Assembly: GCA_950295325.1 (NCBI GenBank)
Contig: OX485808.1
Location: forward strand, 37,099,180-37,163,179
Direction: 5' to 3'
Length of the DNA stretch: 64,000 nucleotides
Origin: Polytrichum commune
Lineage: Eukaryota; Streptophyta; Polytrichopsida; Polytrichales; Polytrichaceae
Shown here in pieces: positions 12,775-25,330 of this stretch (positions are counted from its first letter, which is position 1; every line of letters starts with the position of its first letter). The translations under genes were made by a program, and so were the position numbers. The notes below the pieces were generated by a model that did no database searches, had not been told where the DNA came from, and saw only the letters and a program-made list of their open reading frames with translations.

Positions 12775-13955
12775 GACCATGAGTGGAGTATATGTTTAAA
12801 TTCTTAAAATTAGAGTGCAGAAAGTGAAGATGTATACTTGGCAGGGGTGCAAACCGGGAAAAGCAGGGCGTAGCAAAAGAAAAATATTTTGCTATGATTT
12901 TTAAAAATACTTTTGAAAATCCTTTGGAGACCCAGGCTTTAGCCAAAAATGTACAGGTGACAGGTCCTTCCATAATGTACCCCAAGAAATACACTGGGCA
13001 ATTAATGTTGAGCATACGACGATGCCCTTTAGAGTGAAAGGCTTGGAAGAAAGGGAGGTAGGTTATAATGCATTGTACTGGGGGAATCAACTTTCACAGT
13101 GAGAAAATTCTCTCTGAAGTCTGATTGAGCTGTTACCATTGATTCAATTCTTTATGTACTCGTAACAAACCCTACCTTCATCTAGAAGGTCATGATGAGA
13201 TTTTGATGAAGACAAGAATCCGCTGTGGTTTCCTTGAAATCTTACTGTAATCATACTGTGTGTTGCTTGCTGGATTAGAAACACTTTGTATCATGCTCGT
13301 ATTGGTCACCATGTAATCATTTTTACAAGTTTCAAGTTACTGGTTTCATACTGTGCTTTCTCCTCTCAGTAGATATTAAAAGTAGCAATGACACTCTTCA
13401 TCAGATTTGCACGTTGTTCATGCGTCCCTGTGCAACTTCTTGTTTTGCAATTGCCTTCCAAGATAATTTAATCTGCTTGCTTACAATAATTTGTGATTAC
13501 TTTCCCCCTCCTTGAAGGTACTTTTTTGAGTGGGATTTGGATACAGAAGTCAGACTATTTGAGTTATCTTTGTGAAATACTGTTCAAATGCTGAACTCTA
13601 GAGGCACCCATCTTTTTTGAGATGACACCCATCTCTGTATACCCATTTGACGAAGGCATCCGTATTTCCCAACAAATTGAGCCCATTTCTTTCCTCCACA
13701 AATTCTTAACAAATATAATTAGATGAGCTATCAATGACATTGCATCCTCTCCATTTCCAACCAAAGGGGACCAATTTGCCCTAAAAAAGTTTTGAATAAT
13801 TAGGTTGATGAGCTATTTTTTGCAAGATACTGCGAAATCAATATAAAACTGTCCCAATTGTGGATATGGATACAGCAGCCAATGGGACAATGCACTTGTG
13901 GACACAGATAGCAACCAGTGGGCTTGCTAGTTACAGATGAAGAACTAAGTAGTTA
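12775..13955. other. Intergenic, no gene recognised
   Basis: AT-rich sequence with short ORFs only; nothing recognised. Confidence 0.4.
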
Positions 13956-13960
13956 CAAAT

Positions 13961-14138
13961 GAATTTCTTTATGAATTTGGGGTATATTCTATAGATTCCT
14001 CTACAACGATCAATCATTTTCCTGAAGGTCTTGAAATTCAAGTTTGAGAAATAAGTGGTTGAATTTCAAGACCTTCAGGAAAACGACTGATCGTTTTAGA
14101 GGAATCTATAGAATATACCCCAAATTCATAAGAAATTC
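13961..14138. repeat. Long near-perfect hairpin (fold-back element or miRNA-like)
   Basis: Two arms of about 78 nt (13961-14041 and 14059-14138) are near-perfect inverse complements, separated by about 17 nt. Key paired phrases are GGGGTATATTCTATAGATTCC and CCTGAAGGTCTTGAAATTCA. The same arm sequence recurs in diverged form inside the element at 31741-32222, so this is more likely a fold-back/MITE family than a unique microRNA gene. The right flank to about 14214 also matches that element's end. Confidence 0.75.
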
Positions 14139-14214
14139 AAAAGATGCCATACTTGTAACTGGTTGGACTTGAAAACACTAGGATTTCAACTGATTATGCC
14201 CAAAAATCTCCCCG

Positions 14215-15222
14215 GACACTTTGCTCTTACTATGAGTGAGAATTGCTCAACGAAGTGGAAGGATGGGTGCAGAATAATAAAAAGACCATGACAAGAAGAC
14301 AACTTACATAGCCTTTTGGCTTCCCAGACTTTAAAACTAATTTCATTTCATAGCACATTAAGACTACTATAATCTATTATATCTAGGTATTGTTCTCATC
14401 AAGACTGTTTTAGCTCATTATAATCTTGTTCTTGTGTGCATCAACACTATTTTAACCTATTACAGTCTCAATCTCCACCCCTTGTCTTGGAGTTACAGAG
14501 AGGTTCAACTATTTTGACTACATATATTTTGGGATGAAAGGTATGTGGGTGTTATTTGGCAGCTTTTCTCAAATCAGAAGCCTATAGATAGTGGCTTGGT
14601 AAGGATCAATGAACAAACATCAAGACTACACACGTTTAAAAGAAATTGGACTACGTCTTCAAATTTTATTAGCAACTCTATATTGCACGCAATTGGGAGG
14701 GCGTATGTATTCGCTTTAGGAACCAACAAGCATTCACTTTTGAAAGGCATGACTAAATCAAGGGAGATTCAGTTTTCAATCCAATGTTTGATGATGCTTC
14801 AACGCAGATTTGCTAATATAACGCACATTTTATAGTGTAAGTTTCTGGCAGAAGTTGGAGAAACATGAAAACACGAATAACACTCACATACGCTGTATTG
14901 TGTTCATGTGGACAGTAGGAACGTGAGAACCAAAATGTTGTGGAATGAAGTATCAGTTGATTAGTGAGCGAAATTCACTCCAAACTATTATAAGATTCTT
15001 GCAACATCCAATGTTAAGCCATCAAATTCATGTTGAGCCATGGCCTGTGAACGCAAAGTCTAGGATCTGTGAGCAGATATCCCTTGACAAGTTCCAGAAC
15101 TGCTGGTCAACGCACTCACGCTTGGAAACATCATCAAATTGTGGAAACTTGTCATGGATAGATAAGTAATGAAAAAATTGTGGAAACTTTCAATCAGGCT
15201 ACACGAGAAGTCAAGGCTTAAA
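14215..15222. other. Intergenic, no gene recognised
   Basis: Short ORFs only (14545-14835, 14945-15169), with no recognisable domain. It ends at the hAT insertion point. Confidence 0.4.
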
Positions 15223-15529
15223 ACCTCAACCAGCCCTTTTTTTTTGGTTTTTGGAATAGTTCCAAGTAGGCGATTTTTTGAGGGGGGTGCAAGGTGAGAA
15301 TGGCTACTTTACTAGTTTTTTTAGTGCATGCATGTGGCTACATTCTTTTTTTTTAGAGTGTTGTAAGGCGAATATGATGTATTTATTACAGTCAGTTTTT
15401 GAAAAAAATTACATCGCAGTGGCGACAGAATTGTGCAAAATGTTGCAACGAATGGCGACAGAACAACAAAGGATAATGCTATGTGGCTACATCCTAAAAT
15501 TCTCGGCTGCATAATTGGCGTCACTGCAT

Positions 15530-15815
15530 GTTTCAGGACTGCTAACTGGCGACGAAGGTCTTCCAATTCTGATAACCTGCAAAACAAACACAACACAAGC
15601 ACTCCGATGCCCAAGTAAGTACCGGTTTAATTGTGACAAACTGACAATGCAAACCTGTGGCGATGAAGGTCCTCCAATTCTGATAACCTGCAAAACAAAC
15701 ACAACACAAACACTCCGATGCCTAAGTAAGTACCGGTTTACTGGTGACAAACTGACAATGCAAAGTTGCAAACCTGCAAAACACACACAGGGCCTAAGTA
15801 AGTACCGGTTTAGAT
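15530..15815. repeat. Left subterminal repeats of the hAT element
   Basis: About 2.5 copies of a ~109-bp unit carry the landmarks CCAATTCTGATAACCTGC, AAACAAACACAACACAA, CACTCCGATGCC and AAGTAAGTACCGGTTTA. The location just inside the left TIR fits a transposase-binding array. Confidence 0.8.
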
Positions 15816-16263
15816 GTGATTAATGGGTTTAGGGTAAAATCACAAAGCAGATTCAAGGGCAAATTTCAAGGGCAAATTCAAGGACAACTTGCTTGTCTAA
15901 TAAGGATGCAAGTATGCAACTGAAAACCAATCAGTCTAAAAATAGAAAACCCAGTGTCATGAAGAATGCAGCCACTGTTGCAAACTCCACCGAACACCTG
16001 CAAACTAATCAAAGTAAAACATGAATGAGCTTGATTGAAAGTCGAAGGTTACATTGGAAAACAGAGTCCAAGAAACCAACAGAAATGATAGAAACAAAGA
16101 GGTTCTCAATTCTCACACTAGTAGTAAGTACTAACCACATCATGCTAAACTTCGAAGCCAACCTAGAGGTAGTGAATCCAAACACTTGGCATTTCACACC
16201 TCTTACAAGCACACTGTCTATGCCTGAACCATGCTAGGATTCAAGCTGCTGCTCAATGCTGCT

Positions 16264-17268
16264 CTAGGCTAGAAGCCCGTACCGATACCGCTCACCGCCA
16301 ACCAGCCATTTCTGAAACGCTGCGTCATATGGGAAAGTCTCCAAAGTATAAATTTTCTGCGAGTACATTCCCACAACGCACTGCAAGTGCGTTTCTAAGC
16401 TGTTGCGCACTTTGGACTTCAGAAACGACACAGATGAGAATACGCGCTCATCCTCCACTGACCCAAGCACATGCACAATCGCCATCTCTGCCAGCTTCAT
16501 ATATTCTGAGAAGTGGTGTGTCAAGCAGGTTGCGGCGTCAAGGCCTTTCCACAGCCTCGTTAGCGGGTTGCAGTCAAACGGTGGCTCCATCGTGGCGCGG
16601 GCATTGGACAACATTGTCAGCTTGAATAAGCCTTGCTGGCTTAGCAGAAGCTCACGGTCAATGAGAGCCGGAACGAGGATCTCTTCATCGTCCTTACTGA
16701 GGATTCTACCGTGGCCGTAATGGTCCATGAGAACCCGGATGTGCTTCGAAAAGCTTTCCTCACAATCCCCCTGAAGCTAGTATTGGGGGTATAGTATACC
16801 CATGGCCTGCATGAGGTTCTGCGACGGGAAGCGGTTATCAAGTTCCTTAATCAGAGTTGAGGTTGCCACCGCACTTTCTGCGAGGATTTTCTGCACAATT
16901 TCACCGAACAGCTCCCGTGAGACGTTGCTTCCTTCGTGGACAGCGAAGATCTGCTCGTTGGAGCAAACGAATGCCAACTGCGACGTATTGTCATTGAGAT
17001 CCGTTATCCATTTCCAATGGACATGCTCATGAGAGCAGTCAATTAAATTCTTGTATGCCCAGAACTCATCAGTACTGAATCGGGTCGCCTGGTCCCCATA
17101 CAGGGAGTACAGCTGCCCTTGGCACACCTTCACAGCAGCAACAAAATCACATATGTACACATCTCGCTTTTGAGCGAATGTGATGAGATTGTCGATTGCA
17201 TCTAACAGTGGCAAGAGGGCAGCCATGCCCAATACGGTGTACGGATCTAGAAGCTTGGTTAGGCAAGG
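16264..17268 (-). pseudogene. hAT transposase, exon 2 (C-terminal half, in-frame TAG)
   Basis: This second exon continues the transposase from 17396 across an intron (17269-17395; donor GTAAGT, acceptor GTGCAG, phase 0). It opens with PCLTKLLDPYTVLGMAALL. Near its end is the hAT C-terminal dimerisation region, with YMKLAEMAIVHVLGSVEDER and an SFLKSKVRNSL segment. An in-frame TAG at 16777-16779 splits the exon directly after the residues YPQY. The same frame then stays open to the natural stop at 16264. Relatives, from memory, often have Trp after this motif, so TGG-to-TAG is the likely change. The product would lack the last ~170 residues, including the dimerisation domain. Without the stop the full protein would be about 900 residues. 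Confidence 0.85.
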
Positions 17269-17395
17269 CTGCACATCCACACAAGCAAGATCAAAAAATA
17301 AGATTTAAAACTGAAAACTGAAAGGGAATGTAGTTTATTTTAAAGAAAAAAAATGCAAATAAAATGACGATGCATGGTTAAAAGTTAAAACTTAC

Positions 17396-19093
17396 CAACG
17401 TAATGTCCTTGAGTTCTTCCTCTCGGTAGAGCTTGTACATCAACGTTCGGTACTCAGCAAGCAGGCGCCTGACAGGCTCAATCAGGCTGACCCAACGAGT
17501 TTCAACGGACTTGAGCATCTTCAAGCCTTTTGTTTCTGTCAATTCTGCTAGTTTCTTGAACTCAAGGTAGCGTTTCGGACTCTTTGAGAAGTATGCATGT
17601 GCTGCAGCCAACACCTTTTCGATGGCAACGAAGACACCATGTTTGGAGAGTGCCTTGAAGGCCAGATTGCAGCGGTGTGCCACACAGTGCATCCCCATGG
17701 CAAAGGGGGCATAATTTTGTTGAATCTGCACAATAACCCCGTTGTGACAGCCCTGTAGTGTTGCGGCCCCATCTGCACCAAAACATAACAATTTCCGAGC
17801 CAACATGGGACGATCCAGGCCACCACTGGACATGACAGAGTCCATGATGAGGGTGGTGATGTTATTAGAGTTAGCAGCAGTAGTGACACGTTGCAAAGAA
17901 ACTAGAAGCGGAATTCGGATCCAGTCCTTCACCACATAACAGTGAACGGATAACCAGGAGCCGTTATCAACGGTGGTCACCTCGTCCACCGTTACAGCAA
18001 TGTATCGAGCTTCCTGCACCAGTTTTTTCATGGTTAGCTGCAACTCAGCATACATATACTCCACGATCTGCCACCCCGAACCATCACACCAGTGTTGCGC
18101 TGGGCAATCAGGGACTCTGATGAACTTATACAAGGCATGACGCGCTTCATACTCTAGCATTGGACGACCACCAGAAAGAACCTGAAAAATAGTAGCAAAC
18201 TGGACTCTCTTCCTAACTGCCTCCACGGAGGTCGAGTGATTCACGGCCTCGAGAATTGTGGATTGGGGGCGGGCAGCGTAGATCTTCATGTTCTGCCTAT
18301 GCTTGCAGTCCAGGGCCATGTAGGATTCACCGACCTTGACCCCATACCGAGGGATGGCCTTCTTTGCTGTCCTGCGGCCATCGTGCTTGAAGAGCGTGTC
18401 CGATTTGGGTGCCATGACACATGGCTTCTTCCCAACTGCTGAGCATACTCTACATCGAACCATGTGCAAAATTCCATCATCTGTCAAGATGCCTTCTGCC
18501 CAAGGCAGTTTTGCAGACCATTCAGTCTGGAACTTCCGGTGTCGGTCATACTTCTTCTGCTTCTCACTCTTCAAACTCTTAGTGCCCTTCTTCTTCTTCT
18601 TCTTCGGCGGCGGCGACTCAACCTCCTCCTCTGAGGACAGAGCCTCATCTCCCATCGGGATCTCAACCAAATCAGCGTTGTCCATACTCCCCGCATTGTC
18701 AGACTCCGAAGCAATTGGAATCATCGGCGACTTGGCACTCAACACGATGGTGTCTCCAGAGGAATCAGACGGAGTCCCTGTATCCATAGATACACCGCCA
18801 AATGTGGTTGATCGGCGATTGGTGCTGCTCGACCAAAGCTCTGCTCCGGGCAGATCCGGCTCCATGTTCAGAGGCCACACATTACTTGGATTGCGGCTGC
18901 TGTTGAAGTAGCTCGCAATTGACTGCTTCTCCCGTGCCTTTTTCTTCGTTGTTTGCTCACCCTGGAGCTTCTTCTTGAAGGCAGCACGAGCGGCTGCAAG
19001 CTTTTTGGCCTCCCTTCGAGCAGTCCGCTTCTGAATCTCAGATAACCGCGCTGCATCCCCCGCCTGCCCACCCTCATCTCCAGAACCCACCAT
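17396..19093 (-). CDS. hAT transposase, exon 1 (KIAA1586/ZNF862-like group)
   Basis: The 566-codon first exon starts at ATG 19093. The N-terminus is basic and low-complexity (KKLAAARAAFKKKLQ), and a KKKKKK stretch near residue 165 may be a nuclear signal. A BED/TTF-type zinc-finger-like region follows, with WAEGILTDDGILHMVRCRVC and a later FKHDGR segment. The transposase core then begins, including YIAVTVDEVTTVDN, FGADGAATLQG and GMHCVAHRCNLA, which resemble the RNase-H-like core of hAT proteins related to animal KIAA1586/ZNF862. Catalytic residues are not proven. The frame is intact in this exon; the gene is inactivated only by the stop in exon 2. It lies inside a structurally complete hAT element. 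Confidence 0.88.
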
Positions 19094-19464
19094 GATGGTC
19101 TCGCCAAATCACGTCAACCACAGATCTTTGCACCAATTCAGAAGCACAACAACCACGAAAAAAAGGTAAAAACTGCAAAAACGAAGACACTTGAGCAAAG
19201 TGCAGATGGGAAAGGAATCAAAACCCCCTGTGAATTTATCCGCAGCTTGAGGGAGCTCAGGCTCAAGCAGCAAAACAAACACAAGGGCATTTCGAAGCCC
19301 ATGCCGGAATTGCGAAGCCCGTACAGGCAATGCGCCGCCGATCCGTGGAAATCCGGGCAAATCCGCAACATCGAAAAACACCCACCCCTAAAACCCCAAG
19401 ACTGGAGCCCCATTGCCTCGGCCACCAACGCCCCTTAAACCCTAAACCCAGTCCCTCAGCCCAC

Positions 19465-19722
19465 TGCTGCTGCAAAACCCTCAACCAAACAGGCGAAAAG
19501 GCTCAGCCCACTGCTGCAAAACCCTCAACCAAACAGGCTACCCACCTCACCCAAGTGCTGCAAAACCCTCAACCAAAACCCAACCCACCTCAGCCCATGC
19601 TGCAAAACCCTCAACCAAATAGGCGAAAAGGCTTAGCCCACTGCTACAAAACCCTCAACCAAACAGGCGAAACACTTCAACCAACTGCTGCAAAACCCTC
19701 AACCTAACAGGCGAAACACCTC
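19465..19722. repeat. Right subterminal repeats of the hAT element
   Basis: Six copies of TGCTGCAAAACCCTCAACC alternate with AAACAGGCGAAA-type spacers. The array lies between the transposase start and the right TIR. It differs in sequence from the left subterminal array, so the two ends are asymmetric. Confidence 0.85.
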
Positions 19723-20735
19723 ACCGTAATCTGCACTAAATGGAAGATCTGGACTTAATGGCGAAACATCCCTAATGAGCACCGCAGGCACTGGCGCAAA
19801 GATACAGAGATCAAGTGCTCCAACTGGCTTTAAAGGCCAGAGGCAGGACGCAATGTGGGCGAGGAGGCAGGTCACCTGCAAGATGGAATGGCGCACACAA
19901 ACAAGGACATGGCGAAGTGCGCGAATGCAAGATCGCAATCTGGCGCGGAGTGGGGACTCTGTGAAGCCCGAAACCCTAACTGCGGGCGAGAACTCTGACT
20001 GCGACCGTGATGGGAGGTGCCGCCTTGGCGACGTGACATGGCGTGGCGACGTGACGTGGCGAGAAATCTCAATCAGGACCTCCATCATCACTTGGAGTGG
20101 ATCGCCAGGTGTCTTATTAGGGTGCAAACTGGCTCTTTTTAGCCCAAAAAAAAAGGGCTGACCTCAACCATGATGACTATATTCTTGGGTAACACCCGGG
20201 GTGGCAACTATCTGTAGCACTCGCACGCGGCCGCCCGTCTTGCAGCTGTTTGAACCGATTTTAAGAAGCATTATACTGAACCTCCTTTTGCATTATAAGC
20301 ACTTTTAATAACCCAAATTCTAAGATTACTATAATTCTTTATAGAAGTGAAATTCAACACCTGTTTGAAAATGCAATCATCAACATTATGGATGGTGAGC
20401 TTTGCTTTAAAAAATTTGCTTCTAATTAGTTCTAAAGTTGACTTTTGGAAATGCAAACCTTTTTCTATTTCAAACACACCATATGAACAGAATCCTTTCC
20501 ATGCGCTCTTTCCAAGCATGTCCCACCTCGTTTTGAAAGAACAGATCAATTCATTAGAAGTATTAGAGATGATTTAGAAGCAACTAGTAGAGATGATTTG
20601 GAAGCAGCAGGGAGAGTTGCCATCCCAGGGGTAGGACTACTGGAGTGAAAACCCTGCCGATCATTTACACAATGCATCACAATTCATCCCCGTCAACTTG
20701 GTGAACTGCAAGACAATATTCTAACTCAGTGGGCA

Positions 20736-21331
20736 TCACGCCCGCAATCTGGTTGTGTGTGATGTCTGGGGTTTGAAGGCTCCAACCTTGCGATACTGCT
20801 CACGTTGCCCTAGATAGTGCCATGATTGTGCAAAAATTGAATCCAGGCCTGTTCCGGAAGGATTTATTTCTGACCGATCTGCAGTGATCTAAATTTCTTT
20901 TCACATCACTTTGGTTTCTCTGTTCCCATTTATTTACATGACCGCAAAGAGAAATACACATCTGGCAGGTATTATTTTATTTAAGATAGATGAGGGTCTA
21001 GGCATCTCTTCCCTCCAAGATATGGATGGAGACCAGGACCAAATGTGCTATAATACTCTTCATGAGTGAACAAGACACCAACAACGAATCGTCGCATACG
21101 AGCGTAATACCTCTCATCCATACTGCAGGATTGTGGCTGATTCGTCTCAAATGACTTCAACTAAACTAATTCGGAGTCAACTCAACTAGAAGACGTAGCC
21201 AACGCATCAGCATATTCTCCTGCTGATAGTAGTGATTCGAAGTTCATCACGAGGGATCATACCTCAGCCTCGAGATTCCCGTCATCCGGCGAGTCCCGCA
21301 ACGCGGAACTCACAATTTGTTTCACTTTTCT
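20736..21331 (-). CDS. Candidate 3' exons of an unidentified minus-strand gene
   Basis: I do not recognise this gene. Exon 21263-21331 (acceptor GTGCAG, donor GAG|GTATGA) encodes RKVKQIVSSALRDSPDDG and a few further residues. It joins in phase 0 to exon 20981-21145, containing MDERYYARMRRFVVGVLFTH and PGLHPYLGGKRC, which ends at TAA 20981. A third open segment, 20736-20878, follows a CACTGCAG acceptor, encodes LDSIFAQSWHYLGQREQYRK and ends at TGA. It could be an alternative last exon, but the required donor (GTCCTG) is weak. Upstream exons up to a possible TATA box (TATAAATC, near 22490) were not resolved. The support is coding-like composition plus consistent splice phases. Confidence 0.35.
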
Positions 21332-21339
21332 CTGCACGG

Positions 21340-22700
21340 AGCAAGTCGAGAATTCAGCGTGTCGGGAAACACGCAAATTAAGTATCAATCCGGTCAAATA
21401 AAGTCTTGAGCTCACCAAATTTGATGAGACAGAAACAAGTTAACACAACAAATCTACTCTACAACCTGCTGATAGAAACCATTTCAAGTTTTGAGACACT
21501 TATGCTCCAATAATTGCAGAGTAAAATGACAAAAGGGAGGTTAAGTAATGGCAAAAACTGGGTGCCGTGTTCCTTGTGATGTCCTCATCTAATTAGCCTG
21601 TAGTCACCAGAGACAAGATATTAGCTTGAGCCAAGAATTTAGGCTAACGTGACCAAAACACTTGATATAGTTGCAGCTTCACATTACTACCAACAAATAA
21701 GGCTTGGGCGTTTCATCAGCAGCTGTCCCACATACTCTGAAACCAGCTCTGTACGAGAGCTGAAGAGCAAATGAAGAACAAAAGTTCACTTGACTTACGT
21801 TATGGTTCCAATCGACTCTTCGCAGAAAGACCCAGCAAGGTGAGAGAAAAAAACCATCACATTTCTTTGAATGGAAACACTATCTTCATATCGAAGATGC
21901 TACCTAGTGCAGGAGATATGGCCTTTCTGGAAGCCACATTTGGAGACTCCTCTCCTCTTAACTCTTATGAAGAAAAAGCAGCGTGTTGGTCAAGCGTTGT
22001 CTGTTACGATGCCTGACGGATATTGTATCTTCATCTTCCCTTTCTCCATTGCGAATGTCGACAAGTTTGCAGCACGTGCTACGTGATGAATATTCGAGTC
22101 CGAGTAAATCTGGCATCGATACCAAGCGTAAATGTAATCATGGGCTACCAACCATACCAAAGAAGGCTGCACCGGCCACACAAGAGGCCGATTGAAGTGG
22201 AAGCCAAAGCAGGAAGCTTAGCCCCGTTACATTCACGCTAGGTACCGACTTCAGATTCTATCGAACAATTTGCAACAACGTTGCTTGGCAAAAATGTTGA
22301 AGGAGAGACATGAACCAACACCAACTTAAGAGAGAGAGAGGAGAGACAACTAGATCGATAACCAAAGACAAGTGGCACTACTGCTCATGGAATCCTGCGC
22401 TCCAAAACTAAGTTGAACTTTGCAAGTGGCACTGCAGGTGCATGGAGACGAGGAGCGAGAATGGATTTGGGAGCGGCGGAGTTTGTGATTTATAGGAGCT
22501 AGCGAAGGTGTTTTGCGGAAGATGAACGCGAATGCCATCACTCTGCACACTGCAATTGATGAATGTGCCGTGATGAATAAATGCGGTATCACTTTTTGGA
22601 TTTGTTGGGATATTGTGGTGATCTTGAAGATTATGTACTAGGCGCATTTCGTACTCCTCGATTTCAACCTTCAAAGGCCTACACCGTTCATGGTATTTAG
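21340..22700. other. Possible 5' part of the unidentified minus-strand gene
   Basis: Higher GC than its surroundings, with short open segments on the minus strand (22350-22592, 21990-22181) and a CT-rich tract near 22330 that could be a 5' UTR. I could not build a consistent exon chain. Confidence 0.25.
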
Positions 22701-24830
22701 TGTCGTGTACTATTTGCAGTTACATTGTGCTAAAACGTTTTACTATGGATCTCATTTTTTTTTAATGAAAAAGGGTCAAATTGGTTGTTTGGACACTACA
22801 TAACAATAGCATCTTCACTTGGTGACAATTTTTACGCTACCAATAAAATGTTATAGCAATGCGTAACTTCGGATAGTAAGTGACATTAAATGTCATAAAC
22901 GGTGTAGTTGGTTTGTAACTTATGATAAGCTTGACCTCTTTCCCCAACTTGTTCCAAAATGCAATTGTAGGTCCCTCTTGAGCCATTAGGATTTCTATTA
23001 TTGTAATAATCCTAGGAGGTTTTCATAAGATTAGATAAAAATAAGTTCAACTAATATTTAGATAATTTCATACTTTTTGGTCACTTCCAAACTAAACTAC
23101 TATCACATGTTTGCATTAGTATCTCCAGTATGATGTCAAATGTCTACATGGTCTTATGATATGCAATCACCTACATAATGGTTGAATGACGAGCCTTACA
23201 AATAACAACACTTGAAGCACAAGTTTTCACATTTCCAAAAAAAATACTAACTAGTTTTCAAACTCATCAAAAGTCCAGACTTACTTAAATATCAATTCAA
23301 TGGGAAATGTGACTATACATATGATGCTACGAATAAATTTTAATAGCACCAAGTCTAGTATCTATTATGAATTGAGATCTTATAATACCTTTTCTTTAAT
23401 CATTAATCCCTATATTTCTAAGCCACTATTCGTCTACTTCTTTTTAAAGAATAAGCCATCCACTTTCGGAAAAAAACCAATGGCCTTTGATATTTATAAA
23501 TGGAAAGCAAGTTACTCGCTTGTTAAAATGGTAAACATCAAGTTCCAAATCAAATGTTTTAGGCCTGAGAAGATTGATCTCAGAGACCTTAGTGGTCTAA
23601 CCATGATATAAGTGTGAGTTTATCAACTATATTGAAATGTATGTTCTTTCTAAAACCAACAAACTTACAAATTTTCTATTAAATCTAGAGAAATTTCTTC
23701 TGTGTGCAAATGCATAGAGATAACGTATGATGATTATTATTTAGAGTTATTGTTAGCGAGGTTTTTCAGGTAGTTTTTTTTTTTTAAATAAATAAATTAT
23801 CTTCCTAAAAGCAATAGACATATGTACTTGTTAGACCAATATAACATATTTAGTCTGGTTCTCAAAAGTGCCTCTCTTTGAACTTACTTCGTTTTTCACG
23901 ATGTCAATTCATCTCCTCCACATATATATAGCTAGTCTTGACTGAAAGACTTGAAATTTTGCACATGTTTCTAAATCAGTATAGTGGACTCATCTATTGT
24001 TGGGATTCATGGAACCGGTAGATCTCAGCTTGCTAAGAATAGTTTAGCTCAAACTGGATTTTCATCCCCCCACCCAGGCGAGTCCATCAAATGCAAGCCT
24101 CATGAAAAACTCCAAATTCTGTGCATGAAATGTGTTGAATTATTTGGCAATGTCTGGAGAATGTGTGAAGAGTAGTAGACCCTCTGTAATTTGTGGCAAT
24201 CCAACAGTAGCTCATATGTGATTTGTAGATTTTTGTGGTCTGCCCAATTCCTACCACCTTGCTTTCCAAGCTTTAGTGTACCTCCTTACGCCGCATGAAT
24301 GGTTAAAAACGTCTATAGAAATAGCAAAAGAATGGATCTTATTTGAATTGTATTCTTTTCATCCATACAGTTACAATACTCTAGAAAGGTTTAGATTGGC
24401 ATAAAAATTCCCAAAACTCTATGAAGCAATGTCAACCGTTTTTGAGCAAAAATGCCCTTGAGCATTTAGGAGTCAACAAGCACCAACTACAGACCCGGGG
24501 GTGCACCTTTTATTAAAAACTAAGAACCACGTGCGCTCGCAGCATATTCTAAGAATCTCCTATATACGAGTTTTAATTATAAAATCAAGCAATCTATGTA
24601 TAATTTCAATGATGAAAATACAAGTGACAGTATGCATACATAAAAACATTATTGTATTCGTATATAGTCATTAGTATAAGTATATAAATATGCTTTTGAA
24701 TAACAATCAACCTCTATCATATGTAAAATGCAAAACCCTAGCATTCATCATAAAGTCGTTGAAGACTCTTTTGTCCCCCAGGGATGTATCTCATAAGCAT
24801 CTAAGTCTAGAATGTATGTCATAGAAGCTC
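22700..24830. other. Intergenic, AT-rich, no gene recognised
   Basis: Only short ORFs (for example 23300-23611 and 23984-24175) without recognisable domains. Confidence 0.4.
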
Positions 24831-24838
24831 ATGTAATT

Positions 24839-25322
24839 CCCAGGGAGTGCACTGTTCAAGTACTGTATTTATACACGTGGGTGCACAAAAGGGGTATTAT
24901 TTAAAACAAGCATGTACAAAATGTACGTACAAGAGACATATTGCTATTAAGCAAGAAGTAGATATACATGAGGCTATAGAAAAATATCTGTAAAGTACGC
25001 ATTTACGCGTTTACGCGTTCAAGTCAGACCTGGACCAAGAATCATCCACTAAGTAACGACTTTATAACTAAAAATCCATGATTTGATATTATACATATAA
25101 TAGGGCCATATTTTTGCATTTCCAAACATTTGTACACATGTTATATACAATTTCTGTATTTGTTTTTGGACCCTTGTGTACGTATGGAAATGTATTTTGA
25201 AGCAATGAGATTTGTAAGTATATTGCTTGATTTTAGCAAAAATAAAATGTATACAGGGGTATTTTAATACGGGGCATGCACGCACGTGATGCTTGGTTTT
25301 AATGAATAGTGCACTCCCTGAG
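24839..25322. mobile_element. MITE, hAT-type, 484 bp
   Basis: Terminal inverted repeats CYCAGGGAGTGCACT (15 bp, one mismatch) are flanked by a perfect 8-bp duplication ATGTAATT, at 24831-24838 and 25323-25330. The interior is AT-rich with no coding capacity. Confidence 0.85.
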
Positions 25323-25330
25323 ATGTAATT

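Larger units (their letters stand above)
15231..20160 (-). mobile_element. Complete hAT transposon, 4,930 bp
   Basis: The left end reads CAGCCCTTTTTTTTT and the right end reads AAAAAAAAAGGGCTG, forming inverted repeats. A perfect 8-bp target duplication, ACCTCAAC, flanks it at 15223-15230 and 20161-20168. It encodes a hAT transposase on the minus strand and has repeat arrays just inside both ends, as hAT elements often do for transposase binding. The exact duplication and clean ends suggest fairly recent insertion, although the transposase has an in-frame stop. Confidence 0.95.
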
